Source: Ceriagrion tenellum (lineage: Eukaryota; Arthropoda; Insecta; Odonata; Coenagrionidae). Taken from it: 64,000 nt of DNA. Positions 32,931-44,518 of this stretch are shown in pieces. The notes beneath the pieces were generated by a model. That model did no database searches and was not told where the DNA came from. It saw nothing but the letters and a program-made list of their open reading frames with translations. The translations under genes were made by a program, and so were the position numbers. The number at the start of each line of letters is the position of its first letter. The stretch's first letter is position 1. Location: the NCBI GenBank assembly GCA_963169105.1, contig OY720632.1:56081136-56145135 (forward strand), read 5' to 3'.

Positions 32931-33061
32931 CACCAGGGGTTGAAATTCGCCATGAAAAATATCATTTGACTTGACAGGGAATCGAACTCGGATATTCCAA
33001 TTGCCGGTTAGGGGTGCGCTATCCAGTTACACCACTGAGCCATCTTCCTTCAAGACGAATT
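32931..33061 (-). mobile_element. tRNA-derived SINE, left arm of inverted pair
   Basis: On the minus strand the head contains TGGCTCAGTGG, an exact match to the Pol III A-box pattern. It is followed about 45 bases later by GAGTTCGATTCC, a B-box match. A non-tRNA body then runs TCAAGTCAAATGAT...CATGG...TTTCAACCC. It cannot be a functional tRNA: the intervening arm does not form a normal cloverleaf and the body continues as a SINE. Its near-identical partner lies 58 bp away in the opposite orientation. Confidence 0.7.
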
Positions 33062-33119
33062 TTTTTGGGGTTTATAAGAACTATTTAAGATGTCGCCCAG
33101 TTCGCATAAACCCTCTTGG

Positions 33120-33248
33120 AATTCGCCTTGAAGGAAGGTGGCGTAGTGGTGTACCTGGATAGCACACCCCTAATCGGCAATTGAGAGATCGGGTTCGAAT
33201 TCCGGTCAAGTCAAATGATTTTTTCATGGAAAATTTCAACCCGTAGTG
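33120..33248 (+). mobile_element. tRNA-derived SINE, right arm of inverted pair
   Basis: The same head as the left arm, with changes: TGGCGTAGTGG (A-box region) and GGGTTCGAATTCC (B-box with one extra A). The shared body then runs GTCAAGTCAAATGATT...TTTCAACCCGTAGTG. The two arms align for about 130 bp with roughly 85-90% identity by eye. Confidence 0.7.
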
Positions 33249-34399
33249 TTAGTTTATTTTATGTTTCATTAGGTTTCATATTCTTAATTTTAACCTGGAG
33301 TGGGAGTGAGGTATTTACTGACCAGCCGGTATTTTTTTATACATTACTTAACACCGTTAAAACAATTGGAAGTTAGGAGCGGCATTCATATTAAAGGGAG
33401 TCATAAATATTGAAAACTCTAGGGTTGGATCAATAATTGAGATTGCATAAACCAAGAATACAAGTATGATATCGGTGAATTATCACATTAAACAATTTAA
33501 AAAAACGGCGATGCGATTCGAGAATGGGGTCACCAAAAGAAGCGATTCTGTTAGTAGTAGATCATTCATATCAGCCGAACGACCCGCTGTTATAGCAGTT
33601 CCCGCTCTCATACTCAAAGTAAGCAGAGATAAGCGGTTCGCTATGTTTTGTTACGTAGATAGGCATGCATAAAAAATACATGAAAGCAAATTTGATCGAA
33701 CGAGGTGTGATGAAGCGACTTAACGTAGCGATTGCAACTGTGGTGTGTCCGTTTTATGTTATAACTGAAGAAGCCTACTTCATATGAGAATTTGTATAAT
33801 TTTTAGAATGGCTTATAAATAGATAGTTTGTTCTTGGGTTCTGCAATAAAAATGCATTTAGGCTGGTTTGTCAAAACAGTGCTCACAAAAAGTGACGGAA
33901 AATTACCAAATACGTATGCCTCTTCTCAATACTAAGGGAATGGATGTTGAAACATTTTTTTCGGAACTGTACTTTAATAATTACACAAAATTTTCGAAAC
34001 TGTATTTTAATAATTACAAACGTGGTTCCATTGCAACAAAGCTACTTCAAAGTCGTTATCAGTAAAATACTATGCGACATTTGCAGTGTTACCATTTTTA
34101 TCTTCCGTTCCTACCATGATCGATTTTCATATCGTTGAGCCCTGTAATTTACATGATAAATTAACTTACTACACGAAATGACCCCACAGCGGAGAGGAAG
34201 CAGTCTCAGGAGAAGGCATTGATGGCACAGATGAAGAAGGTCAGACCGGTATCAACTGCCTCAGCTTTGGGCAAGAGTGAAGATCTCGGAATCAGCCGGG
34301 TTCCTGTGATGTGGAAGGCAACGGGTAAACCACCTCATTAACCACCGTAGAAGATACAGTCCTGCTTCTTTCAACCGATCTTAGGATTGAAAGGCCAAT
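33249..34399. other. Mostly unassigned; one small tandem duplication
   Basis: No gene. A 33-bp direct duplication occurs at 33962-34020 (CGGAACTGTACTTTAATAAT, then CGAAACTGTATTTTAATAAT). The GC-richer segment at about 34190-34385 has the look of an old dispersed repeat, but I cannot name it. Confidence 0.4.
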
Positions 34400-35285
34400 G
34401 AATTTTTTTAAAATTTAATTATAAGTAAACAAACACGGTCCCTCTAAGCCATATGGCTTGTCAGAAGGATCCAACACATATACATACAATGCGGCAAATA
34501 AAAAAAAATGGTGTATACAAAAAAAACAAGTTACAACAATTTATAATATTACAACTTGAGAACATAAAACATAGCCAGATTTAGGTATTCCACATTTTTA
34601 AATATACAGGTATTCATGTCAAATATATAGAACGTAACCAATCAAAAATGTTTAATTTCATCAAGTAACCATGCATGTACCTTTTTCTTTACTACTGCCA
34701 TACCTTTAAGATCATCAAGGTGTTTTGGCATGCAATTAAAAGTGTGTGGTACATAGTATTTTGCTAACCTTTTACCGTATGAATTGCAATATCTGTACGT
34801 TTCCAATACAGGGGAATTTCTTTTCGACATGCAATGTGTGTTTTTACATGGAATTTTATACTCTTTTTTGTTATAATTTTCCAATATAATTACCCATTTT
34901 ATTAATTGGTCTGCGGTTAACACTTTATATTTTCCACACAAATAATTTAATTCAGAATTAGCACAATATTTACCTCTCTCTTCATCAACCAATTTTAATA
35001 TTCTCGTCTGGTTCCTGATTATTGAGTTCAGCATGGTATTAGAAGCCATTCCCCAGACTGTTATTCCATATCTCAAAATACTTTGTACCATTGCGCTGTA
35101 CATCAAAAGCTTTATGGATGGAGGTACTATATCTTTGAGCATGTAAATTTGATATGCAACAATTCTCATTTTTTTATTTAGTTTACCAATATGGTGTGGA
35201 AATTTAAAATGTTCATCTATTACAATACCAAGGTAACAATATCTATCCACCTGTTCCAAAGTTGAACAATTGCAATTAACATCTC
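34400..35285 (-). mobile_element. 5'-truncated LINE (family 2), RT thumb and 3' UTR
   Basis: The minus-strand coding part at 35285-34642 is described separately. The roughly 220-bp 3' UTR contains GCCATATGGC (about 34447-34456) followed by TTAGAGGGACCGTG, and the element ends in an A-rich tract near 34400-34424. It is clearly a different family from the TAGATG-tailed LINE. Confidence 0.75.
34642..35285 (-). pseudogene. LINE family 2 reverse transcriptase C-terminus
   Basis: About 210 open codons on the minus strand, without internal stops after 35283. Visible are VDRYCYLGIVIDEHFKFPHH (start of the thumb) and KLLMYSAMVQSILRYGITVWG, the conserved thumb helix of CR1/Jockey-type RTs. A basic tail with paired Cys (YKIPCKNTHC) and a C-terminal helix follow. 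Fingers, palm and the ADD box are absent through 5' truncation. The long intact frame suggests limited decay since insertion. The first Met-like codon (35259) is not a true start, because coding similarity continues 8 codons upstream. Confidence 0.8.
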
Positions 35286-36419
35286 AAGCGATATCAGCGA
35301 ATGATGAAAGAAGCCCTAAAACCTCAGCTCTGTTGCTAGTGAGTCATTATAGAGTCAACTTCTGCCATTAACTGACTAAAGTCCATAAGAATTGGCAATG
35401 AAAGAGTAGCAATTTTCATGATAGCATTTTGGGATGTAATTTGATTTTTAAGTATAGATAACGACCAAACTCACCCAAAACTATTTGTCCCAAAAAACAT
35501 CAGCATGCTCTCCTGCATGATATCTCAAGCACGGACTTGAATCTCACGTTTGATATTTTCTTGTACGAATTTGGCGAGTTCGCACAGAATCCGCACGACG
35601 AGAATGTAAGCAGTCGTTCCCCGCTTCGCTAATACGCAGTGCTCCGAGCTGCTTGAACCGCCGGCGTTTCTCAAATATTTGCGAATCCTAACGGTAAAGA
35701 GAAAGCGGAGATGAAATATGCGGCGGCATGGAAATGATCGCACGGCGATTGGTTGGGAGGGTGGGTTGGTTATTATTTTCGTTCGGCTGGAGGTTTCGAG
35801 GAGGATTAAAGGGAAGGGAAAATTTTTGGATGATTGGCAAGCTGAAAATATTCCGGCTGGATGGAAACATCGAAGATGGAATATTTAGAAGGTGGATGGG
35901 GAAACAGGTGGACGTGGAAGGGATACGGTCGAAACACTAAATGGGCGCAAAAGGGTTTCGTGTGCCCTCCATGTAGCGAACGTGAATGCTGTCCCGAGGC
36001 AAACGTCGTGGCGTGTTGGTGGCAGCGAGTGGTCGAGAGAGTGCACTGAGGTTTTAGTCAGCATTGGAATTTAAAGACTCTCTACCGAAGTAATTAGTAG
36101 CAAGTGTCTCTTGCGAGATTTCTGTGCGCGTTTCGTCTAGCGTTCATGTTTGTGAGATGAACCCTCATTTACATACACTTGGACCTAGCTTTGAGGTATG
36201 TAATATTTACTGATTTCAAATATGCTATTGAAGCTGTAGGTTGGGATTATATTTCTTGAAAAAATGAAGAGACCAATTTCTGAATGCCACGGAGGACATT
36301 ATGTAAATCCCGCACAACATCTTAATTGTTGATAGGAGCGATATAATTTCAGACGTACGCTGCCGAACTGGTGATTGACAATCATTTCTTCTTCCCACGG
36401 TCCGTGAGTGACTGTTATA
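35286..36419. other. Unassigned sequence
   Basis: No recognisable gene. A purine-rich stretch at about 35740-36050 gives overlapping open frames without known motifs. Confidence 0.4.
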
Positions 36420-36423
36420 AAAA

Positions 36424-37345
36424 CAGAATAGAATAGAATAAGTTTTATTATGCCCTGGGTTTCTCCATAAGAGCAAAAAAGAGAATACATATCAAATTAT
36501 ACTTTTAACGATATGAACAAAAAATATACCTGGCCAACATTTCACAGTTATGAAAAACAAACATTTCACAGCCTCAGATAATCAACACTGAATACAAAAT
36601 GGAAAATATAATATCAATCAGAAAGAGATAGGAAACAAATAATAATTTCTCAGATCATTATGTAAACAAACAATTTTATAATAGGATACACATTTTAGTT
36701 ATGGATGTATATGCTCATTATAGTGATAATGAAATAGTTTTTCCTTAAAAACAGACAGGGATGAACAATTTGTAATAAATAATGGCAAAGAAATCCAGAG
36801 ATTTGTACCAGGGATGAGAAAATATTTTAGGTAAGTATTTGTCCAAGGTAAGAGGTAGGAGGGGTCAATTCTAGTGGCTCTAAGAGCAGAGACTGATTTG
36901 GATTTAAACATGGAAAAAAGATAGACTGGATATTTATTGCAGAAGAGAGTGAAGAGAAATGACCCAAGTAAATATTTCCTCCGAAAAGAGGTTTTTAAAG
37001 CCATGACAAGTTGTGGGAGATATGCTCGTCTTTACGAAGATCAAGGACAAATCTTGCCTAAGAATTGAGGAGCCGCTGAAGCTTATTTTCTAATTGCAAT
37101 GGAAGGTCATTATAGACCAAAGCGAAATAATCGAATGATGGAAATATAAGCGTTGAGACAAGCATTTTATGGGTGGTAATGAGAAGAAGAGGTTCGTGTA
37201 ATTGTACTGATATAAAGTTTTGTTGACCTAATTATAGATTTCATTTATGTGATGATTCCACGAGAGATTATTAGTTAACGTAAAGCCAAGGTTTCTAACA
37301 GTGTTACTAAATCCAATATCGGCGTCACCCACTTTTATGTAGGAG
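36424..37345 (-). mobile_element. 5'-truncated LINE (family 3), RT thumb to tail
   Basis: On the minus strand, VRNLGFTLTNNLSWNHHINE (about 37285-37225) is the RT thumb start. After a frame change, LVSTLIFPSFDYFALVYNDL follows, then LQRLLNS, a stop, and ARFVLDLRKDEHIS. The C-terminal piece is at 37004-36699. The 3' UTR ends with an (ATTCT)n tail (GAATAGAATAGAATAAG at 36426-36442 on the plus strand). At least two frameshifts and two stops show it is dead and older than family 2. Confidence 0.75.
36699..37004 (-). pseudogene. LINE family 3 C-terminal segment
   Basis: A 101-codon open segment. RIDPSYLLP...TNTYLKYFLIPGTNLW is the post-thumb region of CR1/Jockey-type RTs, where family members read WNSLP. 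It is followed by SLSVFKEKLFHYHY, the usual last helix before the stop. The upstream coding sequence continues in other frames up to about 37345. Confidence 0.7.
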
Positions 37346-40300
37346 AGAAGAAAAAATATATTTAGCTAAGAATTTTAGGGCTACTAAATAGAGCAAGATA
37401 CTAAAACCTCCCATTAACATTTACATGTATGATAAATGATAGCATAACCAACCGGACGATTTGAAGGCTTGCATGATATTATGTAGAATTATAATGTAAC
37501 GATATGGAGCGTGACGCTGAAAGTGTTGGAAGCTTGATCATTGCGGTAGCAACGTGCTTTGAGTAATTTGAGATTTGGATTGAGAGACATGGAGCTGGGT
37601 AGTGAGAAATGTTATCCAGTTTATTCGAGTAGCTTGCTTATGGACTATGTATTCTTGAAAAAATGACTTTAGAGGTGTGGATATTATACATTTCTGGAGA
37701 AAAGAGAAATAACGGGGATCCTAAGGAGAGATGCGTAGAAATATCATCATAGCTTCAGATATTCAGAGGTTTGTGGATTTAATGTTTGCTTAGAGTGGAT
37801 GTTTAAAAGCTATAAATATTAAATTTGTTGATTTGAAGCGGGGTATAGAGGCTTATAAGGATAGCGGTAAGAAAAATGAGGCAGAAGTGGTAGATGTGGG
37901 ATATTTTAACTGACTAGGGCGCGTTGATGAGAAAAGTAGAGAGGAGAACGTTAGGAAAACCAGAAAGAGTAAGGAATGAGACAAATATTTGACGTAATAA
38001 GGAAAGGAAGAGAGGCCGAACATATTAGAAAGAGGTCTTATGGCTAGCGATTTATGTGTATTCAAGTGGAATATATTCCAGAATTGAGAAACTTAGGGCA
38101 AAAAGGTCAATAACCTAGAAGGTAGCTTGTTGTTCAATGATGGTAGTTCATGCCTTAGACAAATTCATAAATTTCTGCATTTCAGGAAAAATGTATCCTT
38201 GAATCGAAAGCGGCTGGTATGCCAGATACTTGAGGGAGAGAGAGAAAGAAGATATGCGGCTAATGAAAATTTACCCGTTAAACCTTTTGTCCTTTCTTTG
38301 CGCCTTCACTTCGAGGTTCTTCCATGACTCTTCCTCTTTAAGTCCCCTAAAGTGACTCTTGCCTGACTATGTGAGTCTAAACAAATACTTCTGTACTCAT
38401 TTTTATTTTTTTATTACAATTCTGCTTTCAGCCTTGAAATTAGTTAACCTTTGATAACTGTAATTAATAGCATGTGCAGATTTTTAATGAATCACTTTAA
38501 ATACCTCATTATTCCAATCATAGGAGCCGAATACTGCAACAATTGCATGGAGCTGCCACATTTTGACTTCAACTTCGTTTGCAATTCGCTTGAAAAACCT
38601 TTTCAAACAGTGTATTTTTATTTCATTTCCTAGGACTAATCACTTCAAACAAGCGGTTTGAATTGAGAGACTAAGTATGCTTTTTAATGCAAACTGATGT
38701 TTTTCTTCTGTAGCATGAGCAATATCCATAGAAGCCCATGTTTAAATCTCCCCCTTCAAGGATGAATTACTGTAAAACTAGCCATGATGCCGTATTATGT
38801 ATTCAAGTCAGTTTAAAACGCTGTATTTAGGTTTACAGATTTTCTGGAATAATGAACACAGAAGCGAGTGTCACCTTAACACTCGCCCCACTCTTCGTTT
38901 TCTCCCTTCAATTATTATATGACAATTATCTCATCCAAAATTGCTTGCTTACGGGTGAAATTAGTGCAGATCGAAGTACATCTTGCACGCTTCAGCGCAT
39001 TCAAATGACGATGAGCGCAGACGAAAGGTTGAGTTTCCCTCGGGTGGGTAACTTCATAAAATACTCATTGATCACGGCCAATAAATTGTAAATTATTTTT
39101 GAGTTCGTTTGGAGAACACAATTATGAAGACAATTTGTTTTTCCGCAGATTTATTATAAGCTTAAAACTTCCATATTTGGGGCTTTAGGTGAAATTTAAC
39201 TCATTACAGTTATAGCGGTGATTTGATTTGATTGAATTTTATTGTTTTTAGCAAAATTTCTCTATTCGTGATCGGTTTTGAAATGTATTACCTAGCGCAT
39301 GTGGTCATAAACCAGTATGAAGCATAATAACTGCGAATTTAGCAGCTAAGGTGGAAACCTAATAGTCCCTAACCTATCAATCGTTTATCTTCACGATTCT
39401 CCTTGATCTTTTTGTGGCGTTAACCCTTTAGTCTATTTTTCAAAAGCATAGCTTTACACATCTCTTGAGATCCATTATCTGCAGCATTTCGACCCTTTTT
39501 ATTCACATGCAGCTTAGTATATCTCTCTTGATTTTTCAATCCTACGACTTGCTTTAACCTCATCTAGCGAAATATTTCCGCTGTTGTTATTTAATTTGGT
39601 TGGTGTGACTTATTATTGGTCATACTTGTAGTTTTTTATTAATTGTTTTCAAATTATTTATCTTTTTCGACTGCCAGTGCGAAGGACCTATTGTGTGCTT
39701 TTGACGATTGACAATTAAATAAATGAAAACCTCCCTTTTGAAGCCCTTCATCGGCCTTTATTTTCACAAATCTATCCCTCATACTTGTTGCAGCTGGTTT
39801 GGATCACATGTTCCATCGATAATGGATTCCCTCGAAAGTGGACAATGGAAATTTTATTCTGGGAACGAGGGAGAGACGGGGAAGGATTATGGGAAAAGAA
39901 AGATGGGATAGGATTTGAGGAGGACTTAATGGAAGAATTGGGCTTCAATTGCTATTTCCACTGAAGGAATGGCATCGATCTTTGAGCGAGTGCTATTGGA
40001 TCTGTCGAGTGAGATCCTGCCTCTTCCTAATTTCTTTACGGATTGTAACGAAAGTGGTTGATAGAGTAGGTTTCAATCGAAAATGCCTAGGCAATGTGGA
40101 AACGTTACAGAATCAATGTCAGGTTTGTTAGCAATTTTGTACCAGATTTGGATATATTATCGCTTCGCTGATATACCTCCTGAGAGCGGCTAATTAAAGA
40201 TGGTTTATGAATTTCTATGGAAGATGGCTGGATTGCATATTTTGCATTTTAAGGCCCGAATTCTTGAGTTGTTTCATCTGAAGGTTAAAAGTTTTGTCGG

Positions 40301-40771
40301 CAATCCGCTCTGTTCATATTTCTTTATGTTTACATATTTCTCTTTGATATTGATACTGCTCTTTGGCTCTCAATGGGCGGGCCACCAGTGTTCAACACTG
40401 ATGAAGGGAAACAATTATTTGTAGATCACCGAATATATTTATCTATTCCTGCTATTTTAACCCCACATACATCCTAGGATTCTATTAATTGTATGACACA
40501 TCTGCCTAGTTTTAGTTTTTAAAACTCACTCACTCTAGTATATTAATATACATAATCATGCAAATGGATATATGATTTTGTTCTGGAAACTCCTTGTGAG
40601 TCTTTTAACTCTCCATGCCAGCCGGTTAAGTCCCAAACCGATAATGGCGACGACCAGACTGAGTCCCACCAATAAAGGATATTCAATAATTATTTAAAAG
40701 ATTGGAATGGAACCAGTTTTTATTCCTTTTTAACGTTTTTATTGACTCGCTTTGGTGGGTTCATACCCAAA
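37346..40771. other. Unassigned sequence, no gene seen
   Basis: About 3.4 kb of AT-rich, unique-looking sequence. Short open frames (38127-38327, 38852-39091, 39723-39911 and others) have no recognisable features. Confidence 0.4.
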
Positions 40772-41081
40772 TTTTGTAATCGATTTTAAACTAAATTTCT
40801 GATGGTCTTGAGACTTGAAATTTTGAACATAGCTGAGAACTGGATGACAATGCAATAATATGTAATAATAATATATAATGTTGTAAAACACTAAATAACA
40901 ATAGTATCACAAAACTATTGCGCACACAAATCTTTTGTAATAGATTTTAAACTAACTTTCTGATAGTCTAGCGACTTGAAATTTTGAACATAGTTCAGAA
41001 TTGAATGAAAATGCAATATTATGCATTAATATATAGTATAAATATAGCACTAAATTATAATTATATCACAAAACTATTGAT
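40772..41081 (+). repeat. 161-bp tandem duplication
   Basis: TTTTGTAATCGATTTTAAAC at 40772 recurs as TTTTGTAATAGATTTTAAAC at 40933. Shared text continues through ACTTGAAATTTTGAACATAG and ends ATCACAAAACTATTG (40920 and about 41079). Two copies with about 15-20% divergence. Confidence 0.75.
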
Positions 41082-41829
41082 AATGTATCCTTATATATTA
41101 ATATCCCTACATGCAAGTGTGTTTTGCCAGGACGTCTGGATTTAGTGGGGGGTCATTGGGGGTCTTATTTATTCCGTGTGATACTTTCGAAAAATATTTT
41201 CCAAAGAGAAGCAGAAATGGACATTGACTGTCTTAATTCCCTACGCTCTACCATGGGTTACTTCTACGTTAAAACTATGGTTGATGAGAAAATTTTTCTT
41301 TTTTTCCGTATCTTCGACATAATATCGTTTACTAAAAAATATTTTCCGGATTATGAAAAACTAGTATTGAGTGGACTAATAACAAGCACTACGATGACAA
41401 AACTTAATAGCGGGAGACGAAAATCCAGACCTGGTTTTGGTAACGAAAGCCATAAAATAATTTCTCTTTCACGTGCCTAGGTGTACTTTCTGAAGATGCG
41501 AAATGTGAAAATGGTACCGCATGAGAGACAACAAGGAAATAAGGCAATTTAATCCTATCCTTCAAGGCCTCTCATTAACAAAATTCAATTACAGTCACAA
41601 GTGTACAAAACCATAGATGAAACTATCTGGACTTTAAAGTAAGAAATACTGGAAACACGAAAGAGACTAGGATAAATTACTATTCCTGGAATCGGACCAC
41701 TGGAGAAGAAGGGACAGAATGTGAAGAAAGGATGTCCTAAGAAATGAAATAATCATATTATAGCAATCAATTAAGATTAAACTTTTCAAAATTTTAAACA
41801 CGTTATTAAATGGAACTAAACAGTAATAG
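41082..41829. other. Unassigned sequence
   Basis: A 118-codon plus-strand frame (41124-41480) is the only sizeable opening. I see no domain, homologous motif or splice context that supports it. Confidence 0.35.
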
Positions 41830-42171
41830 TCATAATCCCATATAATAATTGTCCCTAAACTTGGTGTTGGTGAATTTTAAAAGAAATCCAAATGATTGTA
41901 AAATTCAAACAAAAAACGTGGGGCGCATGCAACATCTATAGATAATTGCTGCATGGATGCAACAGTAAGGATTATAGGTAGTAACTCATGTAGCGAAACT
42001 CAAATGATAGTTCAAATCAATTGCATTGCAATACAATTTCTGGTGAATATTTATACATAAATTATCTATTGCATGTGCCCCACTTTTTTGTTTTGAATTG
42101 TACCTATATTTTCATTTTTTTTAATTTTCACAAACAGCAAGTTTAAGGACAATTAGTATATGGGATTATGA
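41830..42171. mobile_element. Foldback (MITE-like) element with long terminal inverted repeats
   Basis: The left arm (about 41831-41947) begins CATAATCCCATATAATAATT and GTCCCTAAACTTG. The right arm (about 42060-42170) ends CAAGTTTAAGGACAATTAGT and ATATGGGATTATG, its reverse complement. The arms also share the GTGGGGC(G/A)CATGCAA and AGATAATT segments. The centre of about 110 bp is non-coding. The size (about 340 bp), long TIRs and lack of coding capacity fit a non-autonomous DNA transposon. I could not define a convincing target-site duplication, so the superfamily is open. Confidence 0.7.
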
Positions 42172-44263
42172 ATATTAATTTTTAAAGGAGAAATTATTTC
42201 ATCCTTTTGAGTCCCTTTTATAAACGTGTTAAATTTTTTAAATTAAAATATTTATTTATTTAGTAGCCACTATACCCATTTAAGCGTCGCAATAAATTTT
42301 TCTGTGTTTCGCGGAAAGATTTATTTGCGGTAGTTAAGTTTGGCATTTCAATTTATCAGTAAGGCGACTTACCTATATTATAATTTTTTGATCTGTTTGG
42401 GATATGGTCTGAAAATTGGCTCTTGTCTACGTGCGAGATCGAAATTTTTATCTATTGAAATTGTATTCTGCAATTATGATTTATTTGCACGTTCGGTGTT
42501 GAGAACTGCGCATATTAAATCTTCTCGCCCAATTGAAGTTTTATTTACATTTTGGTCGATTCCTTAGCATGATAAGTAGTGGTACCTAAGTACTATGAGT
42601 ACCTAAGTAACTACTTTCGTGGTGGTAATTTTATTGCCTTTAGATTTCTTGACGCATTTTAGTTTTGGTCAAACTTACTCCGTGACTATAAATTATTCCT
42701 GACAGTTTTATTCACTTTGCATTCACATGCTCAAAAGTATATTTAACTAAATTATATTTAATAAGTTTCATGTTGAGAGGTATTTATCACTGATTCATTT
42801 TTTTTTCAGGTGAGAAGACGTTCTGTCTTTGTCTTTTAGACAACTGCCTACGTAGGAAATTATACTACACGAAATTGGTTAGTGTTGAATAATTATCCAT
42901 CAAACAATGCGGAGAGAATCGTTTGACCAAGCTTTAATGCTTTGGAAATCAGGGAGCCAACGTATTTCCTGTCCCGCTTTTAGAAAAAATGAGGACATGT
43001 TTCCTGGATGGTAAAAGTTGTAGTGTTAATTATGTAAATCTCTTAAATGCATTGGTTAAAAATGCTTTTAAATTTATTTTTAACTTTTATAATTTTTTGA
43101 ATTAATTTTTAACTTATTAATTAATTTTAATCTATACTAATCAGGGCTCCTCGCCCAATTGAATAGTGATTAATATTTTGTCCAACTCAATATTCAAGAC
43201 CAATTTCAATATTTGAGAGCGATTTTTAGGAAGATAAAAATATGACTAGCTAATATTATGGTCATAATTTTATTTAATATAACATATTTTCTCTTAGATT
43301 TTGATTCCAAGTTATCGCTCGTAAATTAAACACCTCCTTTGTGTTTTAGCAGCTTATTGCTTGGAAAAATACGAGCGATATGCCCACAACGTTGCTTTTG
43401 TTTTTCTTATGAAATATTCTTTTACCACTACGCTTTTTATTTATTCGTTGAAGCTTTGTTGGAAGGATGCCAATAATGAAGCTCTTAAAAAGGAGACAAA
43501 GTTCTATAATGTTTGAGAAAAAAATTTAAATGTGTTTATGTAGCAGGTGTAGGACGGCAAGTTGTTGCGAGGGGTTGAGAGATGAAATTGTGAAAGAGTG
43601 GAATATCATACGACAATATCCAAGGTGTAGTAAACGGTATTCGTAATTTTAATGGTTTATGTAGCTACCGTATAAATTTTGTGGAGATTTTTTTCCGCTG
43701 TAGATTTTTCGAAATTATGATCATGGCGTTATCAACCTGCTAATTATATCTGAATAGGTAAAGTAAGCATGGTGCTTAAAGGTGTAGAATAACATAGTGC
43801 AAAGACCTAATGAGGGAACTTGAAATTAAATGAGACAAGGGAGATGAAAACTTAGCAGGAAGTGTAAGGAAGCGGATTGAATTTTTGTAATAGCATTATC
43901 AGATTAGTTTACGAGAATGTCAAAGAAAAATGAAATTATATCTGCCTAGAGCTCGAGAGGCTTATTTATTTAAGAATATGATGACCCACTTTTTGAGGCG
44001 TTGATTGAGGTGGAAATGTAGCATGTACGGGAGAATCTTCCGATAGGGGTGGTTCTCTAGTATTCTGCAGGACCTGAATTTTCTGCAGCCTTTCTCCTTT
44101 CACGATGGCAAAAAATTCTGTTGAGTTTTCGTGCGAATAATGAGCACGTTAGTAAATAAAATTATTTTCACAGAAATAATTAAAGGGTTAATATAGTATA
44201 ATTTTCTTTGTTAGTACTTATAAATGTAAGATATAAAAAAGATAATTAGAAAGAATTTCTTAC
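42172..44263. other. Unassigned AT-rich sequence
   Basis: No recognisable gene or repeat. If the exon at 44264-44518 is real, this stretch would be intron and could hide short downstream exons that I cannot resolve by eye. Confidence 0.35.
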
Positions 44264-44518
44264 CAGCCATATTTTCATCCGATTGAGTATCAACAAAATA
44301 TTTTAATAAATTTGATTTTATACGTCGACTAATGTCATGAGGATGCTCGCAATAACAAAAGAGAAAAAGATTGAGTGTTCTCAAGCAAAAAATGGTAGGT
44401 ACAAATATTTTCTTCGACAATTCGCAATCAGCATTTTCTACTCCGTAATACTTCTGACAGTCTTGCTCAATTTGCTCATTTGCATCGATGGAAATAAACC
44501 ATTTATTTACAAATGAAA
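44264..44518 (-). CDS. Candidate internal exon of an unidentified host gene
   Basis: On the minus strand a 255-bp segment is bounded upstream by AAATTTATTTTCCAG (acceptor AG at 44519-44520) and downstream by GCTG|GTAAGAAAT (donor GT at 44262-44263). In one frame it gives 84 complete codons with no stop, from SFVNKWFISIDANEQ through DCQKYYGVENADCELSKKIF and CEHPHDISRRIKSNLLKYF to VDTQSDENMA. Both splice sites are phase 1, so the exon is symmetric. The peptide has balanced composition with Cys, Trp, His and acidic residues, unlike the low-complexity frames elsewhere. The sequence looks alpha-helical; no family is recognised. No neighbouring exon could be identified. It could still be a chance opening. 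Confidence 0.5.

Noticed and set aside
32975..33205. Two tRNA genes
   Set aside because: A- and B-box matches are present, but the sequence does not form a normal cloverleaf, one B-box has an extra base, and both copies share a long non-tRNA body. SINE is the better reading.
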